Part shown: one piece after another, positions 1 through 12,840 of the stretch
Layout: the number at the start of each line of letters is the position of its first letter
How positions within the stretch are numbered: the stretch's first letter is position 1
NCBI GenBank assembly: GCA_949152475.1
Contig: OX424561.1
Location: 7,812,001 to 7,876,000 of the forward strand
Reading direction: 5' to 3'
DNA: 64,000 nt
Source: Terebella lapidaria
Lineage: Eukaryota > Annelida > Polychaeta > Terebellida > Terebellidae
Position numbers and translations under genes: made by a program
The notes under the pieces: generated by a model
Told to the model about the DNA's origin: nothing
Databases searched by the model: none
Seen by the model: only the letters and a program-made list of their open reading frames with translations

Positions 1-430
1 ATGTGCTCTTGAAAGCTACCTGGTAGACACTCTTTCACAAAAGGCAACATGGATATCTTGTGCCTATTGGATTATCCTGATGTCATAACCACGAAATATC
101 ACAAGCTTACATGGGATTTTGATCTGTTTCACTCGTCATAGGAAATTCGAGATATCCCCCAGATTCCATCTGGACCCATAAAGTCACACCATCGATTCCG
201 TACAATAGTCAATCACACCCTTTTTTTTACCCACATCATGTTTGATGGAGATCGAAGATCAAATTATCTGTAAAGTTTACATCGTCTGTTGCTTATTGGA
301 CAAATACTTTACTTTCTCACTAGAAGATGTTTATTATCATGACAAGAAATGACAAGAAGTCTCCACTTAGCACTGAATTCTGCAGGCTTGAAGACGTATG
401 ATAGAACTCAGCTTTATTATTTGAAAACAT
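1..430. other. Non-coding, no feature recognised
   Basis: AT-rich unique-looking sequence ahead of the first hairpin-ended repeat. I see no coding exon, RNA gene or clear repeat in it. Confidence 0.5.
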
Positions 431-3400
431 AGCACCAAGGGTGCTGTAGCTTACCGGCAATCATGAGAAATGCAGAGTATTTATTTTCCAACATATAAAT
501 TGTTACACTGATCTTAAACTCTATTGTCAAAACATGTTCGTAAATGTTGCTGGAAATACGAAATCAAATTACACATCACAAAGGTACATAAAGAGAATCT
601 TATGATTTTGAGAAAATTAGCCCAAGGGCTAAGATAGGTTACCGGACAATTTTGGTTTCAAGCATTGTAGGTGACATATGATTTTGAGATTTACCAGTCA
701 AGGTCATCTTTGTGAATCTCAATGTCACCATCAGGTATGCTGCATATGACTTCGTATACATGTTCATAATACAAACATATAAGTTTTATCAACAAGTATT
801 TCGTGTGTAGAGGCCAATTTCAGATTTTGAAATTCGCCCTTCAAGGTCTTTAAGGTCAAGTTCAAAAAATGTGAAAAAAAAAAAATGTGCCATTTATACA
901 TGACTTTTTTACAGGCTTATACACAATCCTAACCTGTATGTGCAAAAGTTTATGCTTCAGAGGCCACTTTCAAGATTTCAAGTCAGACATTTAGCACTCA
1001 AGGTCATCCAAGGTCAAAATCAAGGTCATCATTAGTTGTTCCATATATGACTTCCTATATGTTCATAATGCAAACTGAAGCTCTATCTACATGCATTTCA
1101 TCTGTAGAGGCAAATTTGGGTATTTTTTCACCCAAAAATGGCTGTTTTGACCTTTCAAGGTCATCAAAGGTCAAATTCAAGGTCCCCTCCCCAATCGCTA
1201 TATATGACTTCCTATTTGAAAGTGCCAATATCTAAGCTCTATCTTCAAGCGTACTATGAGTACAGTCCTGGCAGCTCCCATTATGAGGGAAAAAAGTGCC
1301 GAATATTTTTTAAGTCCAAAACTTTTTTCAAAGGGTGAAAAAAATTTTTTGTCTAGAAATGACCCAAAATGAATAGTAACGCGATTTGGGGCAAACAAAA
1401 TTTTTTTCGCCGACCCGTCAAAAATTCAAAATGGCCGCCACACGGAGACCGGCGATTCAAGGGAAACAAAACTTATACATATCTTAAAGGTACATAAGGG
1501 GAATCTTTTGAAACAAAAATCTCAAAACTGATCAGACAGTTTTCGAGAAAAGACAGTCCAGGTGCAAATTTGAGCATTTCTCGACCCAAAAATGGCTGTT
1601 TTGACCTTTCAAGGTCATCCAAGGTCAAATTCAAGGCCACCACACAAGTCGCCATATATGACTTTCCTTTTGAAAGTGCCAATATTTAAGCTCTATCTTC
1701 AAGCGTTCTATGAGTACAGTCCCGGCAGCTCTCATTATGAAGGAAAAAAGTGCCGAAAATTTTCTAAGTCCAAAATTTTTTTCAAAGGGTAAAAAAATTT
1801 TTTTGTCTAGAGATGACCGAAATTGGATAGTAACGCGATTTGGGACCAAAAAAATCTTTTTCGCCGACCCGTCAAAAATTCAAAATGGCCGCCACACGGA
1901 GACCGGCGATTCAAGGGCAACAAAACTTATACACATCATAAAGGTACATAAGGGGAATCTTTTGAAACAAAAATCTCAAAACTGATCAGACAGTTTTTGA
2001 GAAAATGGCCGCCAAAGTCCAAAATTGGCCATTTTTCGTCAAAAATGGCCGCCATTTTGAGAAAAATGCGAAAATCGAAATTAGCCCAAGGGCTAAGATA
2101 GGTTACCGGACAATTTTGGTTTCAAGCATTGTAGGTGACATATGATTTTGAGATTTACCAGTCAAGGTCATCTTTGTGAATCTCAATGTCACCATCAGGT
2201 ATGCTGCATATGACTTTGTATGTTCATAATACAAACATATAAGTTTTATCAACAAGTATTTCGTGTGTAGAGGCCAATTTCAGATTTTGAGATTCGCCCT
2301 TCAAGGTCTTTAAGGTCAAGTTCAAGGTCACCAAAAAATGTGCCATTTATACATGACTTTTTTACAGGCTTTTACACAATCCTAACCTGTATGTGCAAAA
2401 GTTTATGCTTCAGAGGCCACTTTCAAGATTTCAAGTCAGACATTTAGCACTCAAGGTCATCCAAGGTCAAAATAAAGGTCATCATTAGTTGTTCCATATA
2501 TGACTCCCTATATGTTCATAATGCAAACTGAAGCTCTATCTACATGCATTTCATCAGTAGAGGCAAATTTTTCTTACCCACAAATGGCTGTTTTGACCTT
2601 TCAAGGTCATCAAAGGTCAAATTCAAGGTCACCTCCCAACTCGCTATATGTGACTTCCTATTTGAAAGTGCCAATATCTAAGCTCTATCTTCAAGCGTAC
2701 TATGAGTACAGTCCTGGCAGCTCCCATTATGAAGGAAAAAAGTGCCGAAAATTTTTCAAGTCCAAAATTTTTTTCAAAGGGTGAAAATTTTTTTTTTTGT
2801 CTAGAAATGACCCAAAATGAATAGTAACGCGATTTGGGGCAAACAAAATTTTTTTCGCCGACCCGTCAAAAATTCAAAATGGCCGCCACACGGAGACCGG
2901 CGATTCAAGGGCAACAAAACTTATAAACATCATGAAGGAACATAAGGGGAATATTTTGGAACAATAATCTCAAAATTGATCAGACAGTTTTCGAGAAAAG
3001 ACAGGCCAGGTGCAAATTTGAGCATTTCTCGACCCAAAAATGGCTGTTTTGACCTTTCAAGGTCATCCAAGGTCAAATTCAAGGTCACCACACAAGTCAC
3101 CATATATGACTTTCCATTTGAAAGTGCCAATATCTAAGCTCTATCTTCAAGCATTCTATGAGTACAGTCCCGGCAGCTCTCATGATGAAGGAAAAAAGTG
3201 TCGAAAATTTTTTAAGTCCAAAATTTTTTTCAAAGGGTGAAAAAAATTTTTTTGTCTAGAAATGACCCAAAATGGATAGTAACGCGATTTGGGACCAAAA
3301 AAATTTTTTTTCGCCGACCCATCAAAAATTCAAAATGGCCGCCACACGGAGACCGGCGATTCAAGGGCAACAAAACTTATACACATCATAAAGGTACATA

Positions 3401-4850
3401 AGGGGAATCTTTTGAAACAAAAATCTCAAAACTGATCAGACAGTTTTTGAGAAAATGGCCGCCAAAGTCCAAAATTGGCCATTTTTCGTCAAAAATGGCC
3501 GCCATTTTGAGAAAAATGCGAAAATCAAAAAACTAAAAAATAACCCCCTCTTGAAATATTTTTGGGCAACTTTGTGCAAAATTTCAGGAAAATCCGCCTG
3601 TAAACTTTAAAGATAAAAATGTGGACGGACGACGGACGCCGGACGACGGACGGACGACGGACGCAACGCGACGGCAATAGGTTATCGGACCATAGGTCCG
3701 GTAACCTAAAAACCATCTGAATAGATTTAGACAAAATGGCCACCAACAACAAAATTCATCGTTTTTGACTTTCCAAGGTCATTGAAGGTCAAATTCCAGG
3801 TCATCACTCAAACTGCAATATCTGATTTCCCATTTGAATGTGCCAATACTTAGGCTCTATCTTCAAGTGTTCTATGAGTTTACTCTGCACAGCTCCCATT
3901 ATGAAGGAAAATTGGGTGAAATTTTTCAAGTCCAAAAAATTTTTCAATGGCCAAAAAAAATTTTGCTGCAAATGGCTCAAAACGAATAGTGACTGGACTT
4001 GGGACAAACATTTTTTTTTCGCCGACCCATCAAAAAATCAAAACGGCCGCCACACGCAGACCGGCGATTCAAGGGCAACGAAACTTATAAACGTCATAGA
4101 GGTACATGAGGTGAATGTTTTAAAACAAAAATCTCAAAACTGATCGGACAGTTTTTGAGAAAATGGCCATCAAAGTCCAAAATGGGCCATTCTTCAACAA
4201 AAAAGGTCGTTTTGACCTTCCAAGGTCATTGAAGGTCAAATTCAAGGTCATCACTCAAACCGCAATATATGATTTCCCATTTGAAAGTGCCAATACTTAG
4301 GCTCTATCTTCAAGTGTTCTATGAGTTTACTCCGCACAGCTCCCATTATGAAGGAAAAATTGGGTGAAATTTTCCTTTTTAAGTCAAAAAAATTTTTCAA
4401 TGGCCAAAAAAAGTTGCTGGAAACGGCTCAAAACGAATAGTGACTTGATTTGGTACAAAAAAAATTTTTTTTTGCCGACCCGTCAAAAAGTCCAAATGGC
4501 CGCCACATGCAGGCCGTCGATTCAAGGGCAACAAAACTTACACGCGTCATAAAGGTACATGAGAGGAATGTTTTGAAACAAAAATCTCAAAACTGATCAG
4601 ACAGTTTTTGAGAAAATGGCCACCAAAAATGGCCTCCAAAATTGGCAATTTTTCGTCAAAAATGGCTGCCAAATAGGCAAAAACGATTCAATCAAAAAAA
4701 TTTAAAGAACGTCTTTAGATACTGGCCCAAGGTATGTTCTGACAAATTTATGGGGAAATTCATCAAGTCAAAAAAAAGTTACAGACCCGGACGGACGACG
4801 GACGACGAACCACGACAATAGCTTTTCGGCCCAAAGGGCCGGTAAGCTAA
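431..4850 (+). mobile_element. Outer hairpin-ended non-autonomous element
   Basis: A 4.4-kb repeat. Its left end is a short hairpin (431-445, stem AGCACC/GGTGCT) followed by GTAGCTTACCGG (446-457). Its right end is a 31-nt hairpin at 4819-4849, a 14-bp stem with loop AAA, whose outer strand GCCGGTAAGCTA is the inverse of the left end. The interior has about six copies of a 440-455 bp module (starting near 1138, 1592, 2584, 3040, 3760 and 4207) rich in AAGGTCA and AAATGGCCGCCA words. No transposase frame is visible. A second copy of the family with different end letters sits inside (617-3709). The terminal CTAA would satisfy the Helitron CTRR rule, but the class is unresolved. Confidence 0.6.
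617..3709 (+). mobile_element. Inner nested copy of the hairpin-ended family
   Basis: Two near-identical left ends lie at 617-645 and 2081-2109: hairpin TTAGCCC/GGGCTAA, then GATAGGTTACCGG. There is one right end, a 14-bp hairpin with loop ATA at 3678-3708 that ends in CTAA. The two left ends are 1464 bp apart and the following sequence repeats, so the 5' part is duplicated in tandem. Just before the right end is a GC-rich stretch of GGACGGAC-type repeats (3625-3675). Both ends carry AGGTTACC rather than the AGCTTACC of the outer element, so these ends belong together. Confidence 0.55.
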
Positions 4851-5597
4851 TCATATTCCAGTTGATCCCTGAGTGACCCTGTAAATGACTTCAGAAGACC
4901 TTCAGACAACGTTAGGTCTACCTCAAAAGTTGACCTTTAGACGAAACACACAAGATAGGGATTGGTATCAAATGAGCACACACAGGAACAAAATATAATA
5001 TAGTGGCTCATTAGGTGAACTTTAATTGATCCAGAATGACTAAAATTTGTCCCCTACATATCTGGTTAAATTATGTATTGATTTTGGTAATGGTTATGGG
5101 TTTTCGTGTACTAGTGAATTCTGCAAATTCATAACAGTTTTGAAATCGAAATTTTCAACATGGTTATGATAGAACTGCTATCTACCAAAATCTGTAGTGA
5201 GACAACTCTTTATTTCTTCATTTTCAACATCCTGGTACATATCTTCATCACTACCCTGATTAGTGATATGCAGACAATTGTATCTGTTGTTCCCTGATAG
5301 AAGGCGAGAATATTTAATTTTTGCATAATTGTAATCTGCCGGCATATGAATTTACTACATGTACATCATATTTTACATGTATGCATACCTGGAATCCTAC
5401 TTCAATCATTTTGTAATACCGGTACATTTACCACTAGATATGCACAATATGTGCATGTAAATATCTGCAATATCTACATTTCATACATTCACAAGAATAT
5501 GACAAAACTATAGCTAGTACTGCCTGAATGACCAGTCAGTACTAGCTAATGTACTGAATGTCCAGGAAGATGCAATTCATCTCAATGTTAAGGACAA
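4851..5597. other. Non-coding spacer
   Basis: AT-rich sequence between two repeats. No exon-like open stretch with splice signals and no RNA gene was seen. Confidence 0.5.
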
Positions 5598-5599
5598 TA

Positions 5600-6350
5600 G
5601 GGCCTGTAGGTCACGTGCAGTCACGATGTGATTCTGGTGGTAAACAAACATACACCTTTTGTGTTACCTGAGTAATTTGAGATTTGAATGGAGTTCTACT
5701 CATAATAAACAAAAGGTGTACACTTTGATTTTTTAGTTCGTTTACACCGTTTTTTGCCTTTGTTTCAGTCAAATTACTTCGAGAGAACTATTTAACTGAA
5801 TATTACATGTCTTTGATGCAAAACGGCAATAGATTGTCACAACCCTGGCTTCCGAAACACTATTTGCTTCTTTCAAAACACAAATTTTTTATTTAAGCGA
5901 GGATTTTCACTGCTTCAGGGTGCTGCCATATTGCGTTGTTCATTACGTAATTCAAGTGGAAAAGTTCAAGCTAGGTACCATGGGGGCGTGTGCTGCAGTA
6001 TATGTACCAATTACATGCTGGGACGGTCCCGTTCCTAACCTGCGCTCCCTGCGTAAATCATCCGAATAGACTCCTCCATCACGTGCTCAAAATAAACAAT
6101 GTCTGTTGACATGCAGACGAAAAGATTTCAGGAGGAAATTATCATTGCAGTAGATTGCTAACTTTCTAAGTTTCATGGGCAGAAGTCTCAAACTTTGCAG
6201 AAAATTGCCGTTTGGTCCCAAGGTGAGTTATGCCAAGTTATAACATGATACGATTTAGCATCACTAAAATATCAGTAAAAAACGGTGTAAACGAGTATAT
6301 GTTTGTTTGCCACCGGAAATTTCACCATGCATCACGTGACTTACAGGTCC
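5600..6350. mobile_element. MITE with ~55-bp inverted ends and TA target
   Basis: The first ~58 bases (GGGCCTGTAGGTCACGTG..., then TGGTAAACAAACATA) are matched in inverted form by the last ~58 bases (...CACGTGACTTACAGGTCC). Internal inverted symmetry continues with the ACACCGTTTT/AAAACGGTGT pair near 5746 and 6278. The element is flanked by TA on both sides (5598-5599 and 6351-6352), as expected for Tc1/mariner-type insertion. It has no transposase frame. It lies just downstream of TFB2M and may supply its 3' UTR. Confidence 0.6.
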
Positions 6351-6416
6351 TATGCAGTCAAAGGTGACAATGGTACACGCTGAATTTTAACAACATTTCT
6401 AAGACTTCTTTTGTTG

Positions 6417-9400
6417 TCAGCTGACATGGTCTTCTTCATCTTGAAAGTTTGAGTTTTCCAGTCGACTGCGTAGCACCTGCAAGTAGATACAACATCGTGA
6501 ATGCACTGGTCAAGGGCGATAGATAGAAACTATGATGAAAATGTGATGTTTAAGTGAGGCAGTTGGCAACAGAAAATCCACGCCCACATCACATATGGAA
6601 CAACAAGGTAATACCGCAAGGTGCAATACCTTTGTGATATATCAAATATATTTCAGTGATATTTACCTCATAAATGGAAAGAAGTTGTGGTACAGTGAGG
6701 TAAGAGACTAGATCATCCTCGGATATGCCCTGTGACATCACAGCCGGAGTCAGATCGGGATACAAGCGGCTATAACAAACATAAGTTCATATATCAAATT
6801 TAATGTATATTTTCTTGGTAGACACAGGAAAGTAAAGGAACTCCAGTACAGGAACATTAATACATGTAAAATATATTCCAGAACATTGTCTGAACGTTAT
6901 GATCATTGTCTATTTTTCATACAAAGATGCTCAATCATAATGTTCACAATGAAGTGCTCAGTATCTGAATACCGGTATGTAGACACATACTCGACAGCCT
7001 GCCGTACAGTTTTGCCGCGGCGTTTGCGAAGCTCTCGCAGTAAGTGTATCAGTGCCACAACGCCCTCTGGTGGACAAGGTTGGGGATAGCGAGGTACGAC
7101 ACGCAGAAGGTACACATTCCTGTCATCATTAGCACTACTCTGTAAACACAGCATAGGACAAGTACACCACAAACTGTGATTTACCCTAGACAACACTACT
7201 GAATATTATCATTATTACATCCTATGGGATTCGATATACCGATCATGATTATATGTCTACAAAATTATAAAATAGATGACATAGGGTATAATCCTAGATA
7301 TATCACTGTATTGACCTTGTCATATTGACCTGCATCGTGCATAGCAACGGATGGTATTTTGACATTTGCGTAATCATGTGCGATAAAGTGATGTTTTTGT
7401 TTTGTCTGGAGCAAGAGAATGTTCATGAAATTTCATGTTATCAATGGGAATAATGGTCAGAAAATGGCCAAATTTGTAATGATTGTCTATCAAGGGTAGG
7501 GTTTAATATATTCCCGGTTTTCCTGGAACCGGGAACCGGGAATAAAAAATGCTCAGAACCGAGTACCCGGGAATGGAACCGGGAATAAACTCGTAGCTTC
7601 AAAACAATAGTACACATGAATTGGTTCGTTAGTTATCACTGCAGACACTATCTGTCAACGAGTTTTCCTTATAAATCACCATGCAATCATGCTTACAGCT
7701 ATTTATAAAGCATGCAAATGTAAACATGGGTGAAATCAGAAATTCAGAATCCTAATTTACGTTGGAGGTATGATGTAGCAGGAGAGAGCTCACAAGTTCA
7801 CAACCCCCCCCCCCCCCCCCCCCCGTCTTTGTTCATATTTAATATGGACACAAATATTGTGAAGGGAAAAATCGCTGTGTGGTCTCAATGTTACATTATG
7901 TCTTGTTTTAGATTTTAAAAAAATACCAAAGGTGTCTTTTTGCATGCACTAGACAAAAATGTCACCGACTTTCCATGACAACGACAAATGGAAGCATACA
8001 GTAAGGACAGTAAGTACTTATTATTCTTTATTTTTACCTTATTTTGGCAATACATTGTCCTGCTATACCAGTGTTGTAGGAAATGTACAGGAACGAAAAA
8101 TACCGTTGTTTTCTTCTGTTAATATGTAGTTTTTTCTTGGGAGAGGAGGAGATATATTCCCGGTTCCTGGCCACCTTATTCCCGGGAAACGGGAACTCTG
8201 ATATCTTGATAATTCCCAGGAATTCCCGGGAACTCCATTGCCCGGGATTAAACCCTAATCAAGGGGTGTATATGTTGTTTGACGGCATACCGGTAATAAG
8301 TTAATTGAGTGGATACATTGTTTGAGACCCACGGACAGCCCAGACACAACCTCGCCCTTCAAACACTGTGACCAGTCAATTGTCTATAATTATCGATTCA
8401 AAATGCCTTACACAACTTACTGTTTTCCTCCGGTTATTCCTGAATGCTTCCGGTGGGATCTGTAGATAGACAGGGACAAAGTCATTCATGAGATGACCAC
8501 TTATATGTGTCTCCACATCAAAACAAGAAAATATATACAAGTCTGGTATTCAATGCCAGATTTCCATGATGCTGTACTGTAAAGATAGACACTACTGTAT
8601 TACCTTGTACAAAACCTTGACATCGAAGAACACTTTGTACAGTGCAGATCTCAGAGATCCCCGGTGAAACAATTGATAGTCTTTCTTGTAACCTACAACC
8701 TGCAAATAGAAAACTTCATTGTTTGCTAAAATTCACCCATACTTTGGAAACATATAGTAACATCAAAGAGTGTAACATCAATAAGAGGTCGCACTCCTAG
8801 AAAAAAATGCGTGACTGAGCAATTCTAAGTCGAGAAACTCAGGGTAACTTCAATGCTAGAGTACCGCTCCCTCACCGGTCAAGTTCCGGTGAAGTTTCTA
8901 TTGTTTGTGCTTGTTACATAGGGATATATAGAGAGTGGGGCCTCTTATTGATATTACACTCTGGTTACACCATGAAATATTTCACTCAGAGTTGTTTTTA
9001 TCATATTACATACAGTCATACACGCACTCAGGTCTTGATGATTGAAATGTTCATGAATCATTCATGTACATACATGAAATAAATAAGTTGCCAACAACAG
9101 CGCAAACACTGCAAAAATGCAATTTCAGTAGACGTCGTATACATTTTGATGATATTACAACTTCAGCTTGTTTACCTTGTTTACGTGATGATAGCTATTT
9201 TATGCCAGCTTACCTCAAGTTCTGTAGCAGGGACAAATAGGAAAGATTCGACTCTGCCAAGACTGTAAATATGATTCTTGTTTCTCAGCTCATAGCTAAG
9301 CATGCTGATGTAACTAGGCAACAGTCTCAATGGAAATGTTGTTCCTATGACCTTCACAGGCGACACTGCATGCAAAAACAGCAATATGGACAATACCAAA

Positions 9401-10522
9401 TGAATGTATGTTACGTAATCCATTATTCTTCTGCTTCTGTTTGCAAAATATAGGCCTACTTGCTACTTACACTGTTCTGGCATCAGTCTATCGATACACT
9501 CTGGATCAGTCATGTACTTTAACAGATTTCGGATTTGTAAGAGGCTTCCTTTGTGCAGATACAGTTTGGACTTGAAATATCTGTGCTCCATAAGCTCCTG
9601 AATAATAAATAATCCTTTACATATGACACACTTGACAAGACCACATTTCATATTATTATCGCCCTGAAGAGAAGTCGCTAGAACATATCTCATTATTCAC
9701 CCCCCCCCCCCCTCCCCCCAGATGTCTGCATGTAACATGATGCAAATGATTACACTCTTTTTAAAAAATCTGGTTGTACATTAGATATGCCGTGATACAT
9801 CCCGAGACTTACCAGGAACTCTGGAAAAGCTGCCTGCCGATACTGTAGACCAACAACCTGAGCTTTACTGCGGAACAAAAGTTTTCTTGTCAGTACACCT
9901 TCACCTGAAAAAGATCAAAAACACCTACATGGTATTATTATTTCATCAATTATCACCTCAAATTATCAAGTTTAAATCAAAACAGATATTTCCCTTAATG
10001 ATACATGCAATTAACATACCATATAATACATGATGATTATAATGCAATCTGGCATAATTAATACTGAGGAATAACGTTTCCATGGAAAATTTTACCTGGA
10101 TTGCATTCCACAATCAAATTGTGTGGATCCCTGAAGTTGACACGTTTTCTGATTTTGGTGGCCACTTTTCCTGCCCATTCAGGATCACTGAGGATGTAAT
10201 GCCCTTGTGTGCCAGGTTTGAATCTGGGAGGGCGATCAGCGTTAGCATTGTGTTCGGGGGTCAGTGGCTCTGCGTGGCTCTCGTCCTCCGTATTGGTCTC
10301 TATATTATCCATGGGCGTGTTCCCGCACCACCGAATTTGTGACCATGGCCAAGGCCATGGCAACAAATGCCTGACTGGGTGTGTACCGTTAGGCAATGAA
10401 TGAACAGTAGTGGTTGTTACATTAAAAAACTTCATACCAGTCGGATACGTTAGTCTCTGCATGTTCATCCTAATATGACAAGGCCAATTCATGATGCAGG
10501 GTTGTATACAGGTTGTATACAT
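6417..10522 (-). CDS. TFB2M: Mitochondrial transcription factor B2 (dimethyladenosine transferase 2)
   Basis: TFB2M belongs to the KsgA/Dim1 rRNA methyltransferase family and works with mitochondrial RNA polymerase and TFAM to melt mitochondrial promoters. Exons in transcript order: 10522-10096, 9904-9813, 9597-9471, 9365-9214, 8699-8604, 8459-8421, 7139-6973, 6769-6667, 6476-6417. The joined length of 1263 nt gives 420 residues, near the 396 of human. The SAM-binding motif I reads LIVECNPGEGVLTRKLL across the first intron, followed by QVVGLQ. Further family matches are PVKVIGTTFP, GRVESFLFV and a C-terminal helical region ending EEDHVS. The first ATG in frame is at 10522; later ATGs at 10492 and 10468 are also possible. 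The N-terminus is poor in acidic residues, compatible with mitochondrial targeting. Motif II has Gln163 where Glu is usual. Introns carry MITEs. Confidence 0.9.
7497..8257. mobile_element. hAT-type MITE with 8-bp target duplication
   Basis: A 761-bp element in a TFB2M intron. The ends are perfect 11-bp inverted repeats TAGGGTTTAAT/ATTAAACCCTA, and CCCGG-rich subterminal repeats follow on both sides. It is flanked by an exact 8-bp direct repeat ATCAAGGG at 7489-7496 and 8258-8265. An 8-bp duplication is the hallmark of hAT transposition. It contains a poly(C) run (about 7806-7824) and no transposase. Confidence 0.8.
8768..8961. mobile_element. Short MITE, GAGTGTAA ends
   Basis: A 194-bp element in a TFB2M intron whose first 21 bases (GAGTGTAACATCAATAAGAG and the next base) are matched in inverted form at the other end with one mismatch. 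It shares internal blocks (CTCCCTCACCGG, GGTGAAGTTTCTATTGTTT) with the copy at 12841-13005, which is in the opposite orientation. Confidence 0.55.
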
Positions 10523-10849
10523 TGTGCATTTCCATGCGATAAGCCGGTACAAATTCCCCTAATATCGCCCAAAAGAGATACTGTTTCAACTTATAATCGT
10601 TGAAGTTCAGATAATTGAACGAGCTCTACCAATGGATTGATATACCATATATGTTCCCAGCAGTTATTCATGGCATGGTAATTCACCAAAAAGGAGTATA
10701 ATATAGTTATTCAACTGGTTCAAAATGAGGTACAGCAAAAGTACAATGGTAAACATTAAATTGAAATTGCCAGATCCCCCAACGAAATTTCAGTCCAAAA
10801 TGGATTATGGATAATGTAGCATTACAAACCCGACTTGTGAGATTCCATA
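10523..10849. other. TFB2M upstream region
   Basis: Sequence just upstream of the chosen TFB2M start, expected to hold its 5' UTR and promoter. I see no strong core promoter element. The frame stays open to 10552 but the codon there is TTG. Confidence 0.3.
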
Positions 10850-11758
10850 ATATGAGATATATTGGCAATTTTGTCCTGTGACCTTGAAAATTAGGTCAAA
10901 TGTCAAATTCAAGGTCATATTTGGAATATATCATTTATATGTCCACAATTGATTACTAAGCTGTAAAGTCGACAATTAACGAGATATTAATCATTTGTCG
11001 TATGACCTTGAAAATGAGGTTAAAGGTCAAATTCATGACAATATTCAGCATATATCATTTCCTATATGTTCACAATTGATTCCAAAAATGTAAAGTCGAT
11101 GATAAGCGAGATACAAGCCATTTTATGCTCTGACCTTGAAAATAGGTCAAATGTCAAGTCATGAGAGTATCAAGCATATATCATTTTTTAGTGTGCACTG
11201 ATTTATAAGCCTTAACTCGATAATAAGCGAGACATAGCCATTTTGTGTTCTGACCTTAATGAGGTCAAAGGTCAAATTCGAGGTCACAATATTATTCAGC
11301 ATATATCATTTCTTATATGTCCACAGCTGATTCCTAATCTATATTCTCAATATTTAGTGAAATTGTAGGGAAAATGTATCCCGTTACAAAGCAAATGGAC
11401 TTTCTAACATGTGAAAGCCCCATTTGGGACCCGTAAAAAATCAAAATGGCCATCACACGTAGACCTGTGATTCGAGAGCAATGAAACATATATACACATT
11501 ACAGATGTATATATATGACGGGAATCTTTTGAAACCGAAATCTAAAATCTGATCAGAGAGTCTCTGAAAAAAAAATTGCCGTTATTCGTCAGAAATGTCC
11601 TTCCTTTTGAAAAAAAGCGCAAAAATCCAAAAACTATAAATAAATCCCTTTTAGAATATTTTTTAGGCATTTTAGTGCAACATTTCAGAAAGATTCGCCC
11701 CTAAACTTTGAGCAATGCCATGGCAATAGGTTATCTGACCAACGGTCTGGATACCTAA
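10850..11758 (+). repeat. Decayed copy of the hairpin-ended repeat family (3' part)
   Basis: Contains the family's AAGGTCA-rich modules, AAAATGGCC words and a recognisable right end at 11727-11757, a hairpin with inner stem TGACC/GGTCT and loop AAC, then CTAA. The divergence from the 431-4850 copies is high, so this is an old insertion. No left end was found. Confidence 0.55.
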
Positions 11759-11879
11759 ACATACCGTTTATTTTGCAAATTTACAGCTGTTGGATGCAAT
11801 ATCACTGGGAAATGTATTAGAGTAATACAAGAAGGCAATAATAACTTTGAACAAATTACATGTGTGAAATTTGTACCGG

Positions 11880-12440
11880 TCAGGGGTTTAGCAAAAGCAT
11901 ATACATGTCAATGGTAAAAGACACTGTAGAGAGTGGTCACTGTTCAAGGTCACCAAAGGATCTGCCATAATTCTTTATGCTCACAATGCAGACATGAGCT
12001 CTATCTACAGCTGTTTCGTATGTAGAGTCCAATTATAATTTCTGGTCAGGTGTGACCTATGGACCTATGTTGTGACCTGTATACTCTATGTGATCTAATA
12101 AAAACGAACGTCTGTCTGCTGTCATAAGTTCAAGGTCTCTGAAATATGCACCCCATATATTTTCATACATGATAATGATTCAATGATCAGCTATATAGAA
12201 TCGTTTTGTTTGCAAAAGATAACCAATACATTTTAGGTTATACGAGTACAGATATAGCCGTGAAATTTTATCGTTCTATATTATCTCTGATCTCAGTCCA
12301 AGTTCAATGTCACCTAAAGTTCATCATACATGACATATAGTTTTCTAAGTATAACAAAGACGAGAGTTGTAGAGCTACCTCTCAAAACTAAATTCGGGCT
12401 TTTCCAATTGGTTTCAGCTATCTTGACGAAACAGGAGTGA
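11880..12440 (+). repeat. Decayed copy of the hairpin-ended repeat family (5' part)
   Basis: Resembles 700-1150: GTTCAAGGTCACC, GAGCTCTATCTACA and TGTAGAG occur in the same order as in the young copies, followed by further AAGGTC blocks. The ends are not recognisable. Confidence 0.4.
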
Positions 12441-12840
12441 GTGAAATTAGTCATACGTAGGCTCTAAGGGGTATCACTATAGTATGTCGAGTGAACAAAA
12501 TAATCATAAATATTTATGTGATAATTGATTCACATGTCCTCTTAGGTTCTCCCTACGCACGCCTGTAGTGAATGAGTCAGCTATTGGCAGATTTGGCACC
12601 ACTTCTGCCAGCCACGGAAAATGTGTATGTAATTTCCGCTCATTGTGCCGTCGACAATTATACATATTGGTAGCTGAAATATAGAAACAAAGTACAGAAG
12701 TTGGGATTCCACCAGGTTCCATCGCCCTGTGTGTGTACATGTGTGGCAGCTTGTTTTGATTCTTGGTACTGTTTACTTATTATTTAGTACAATATTATTT
12801 GGTTTGACTACAAGTTGGTTCCGTTAATGGTGGTACCAAA

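Noticed and set aside
1047-4552. Multiple 60-100 codon frames repeating the same short peptides
   Set aside because: They come from the 440-455 bp modules of the hairpin-ended repeat and are interrupted at every unit boundary.
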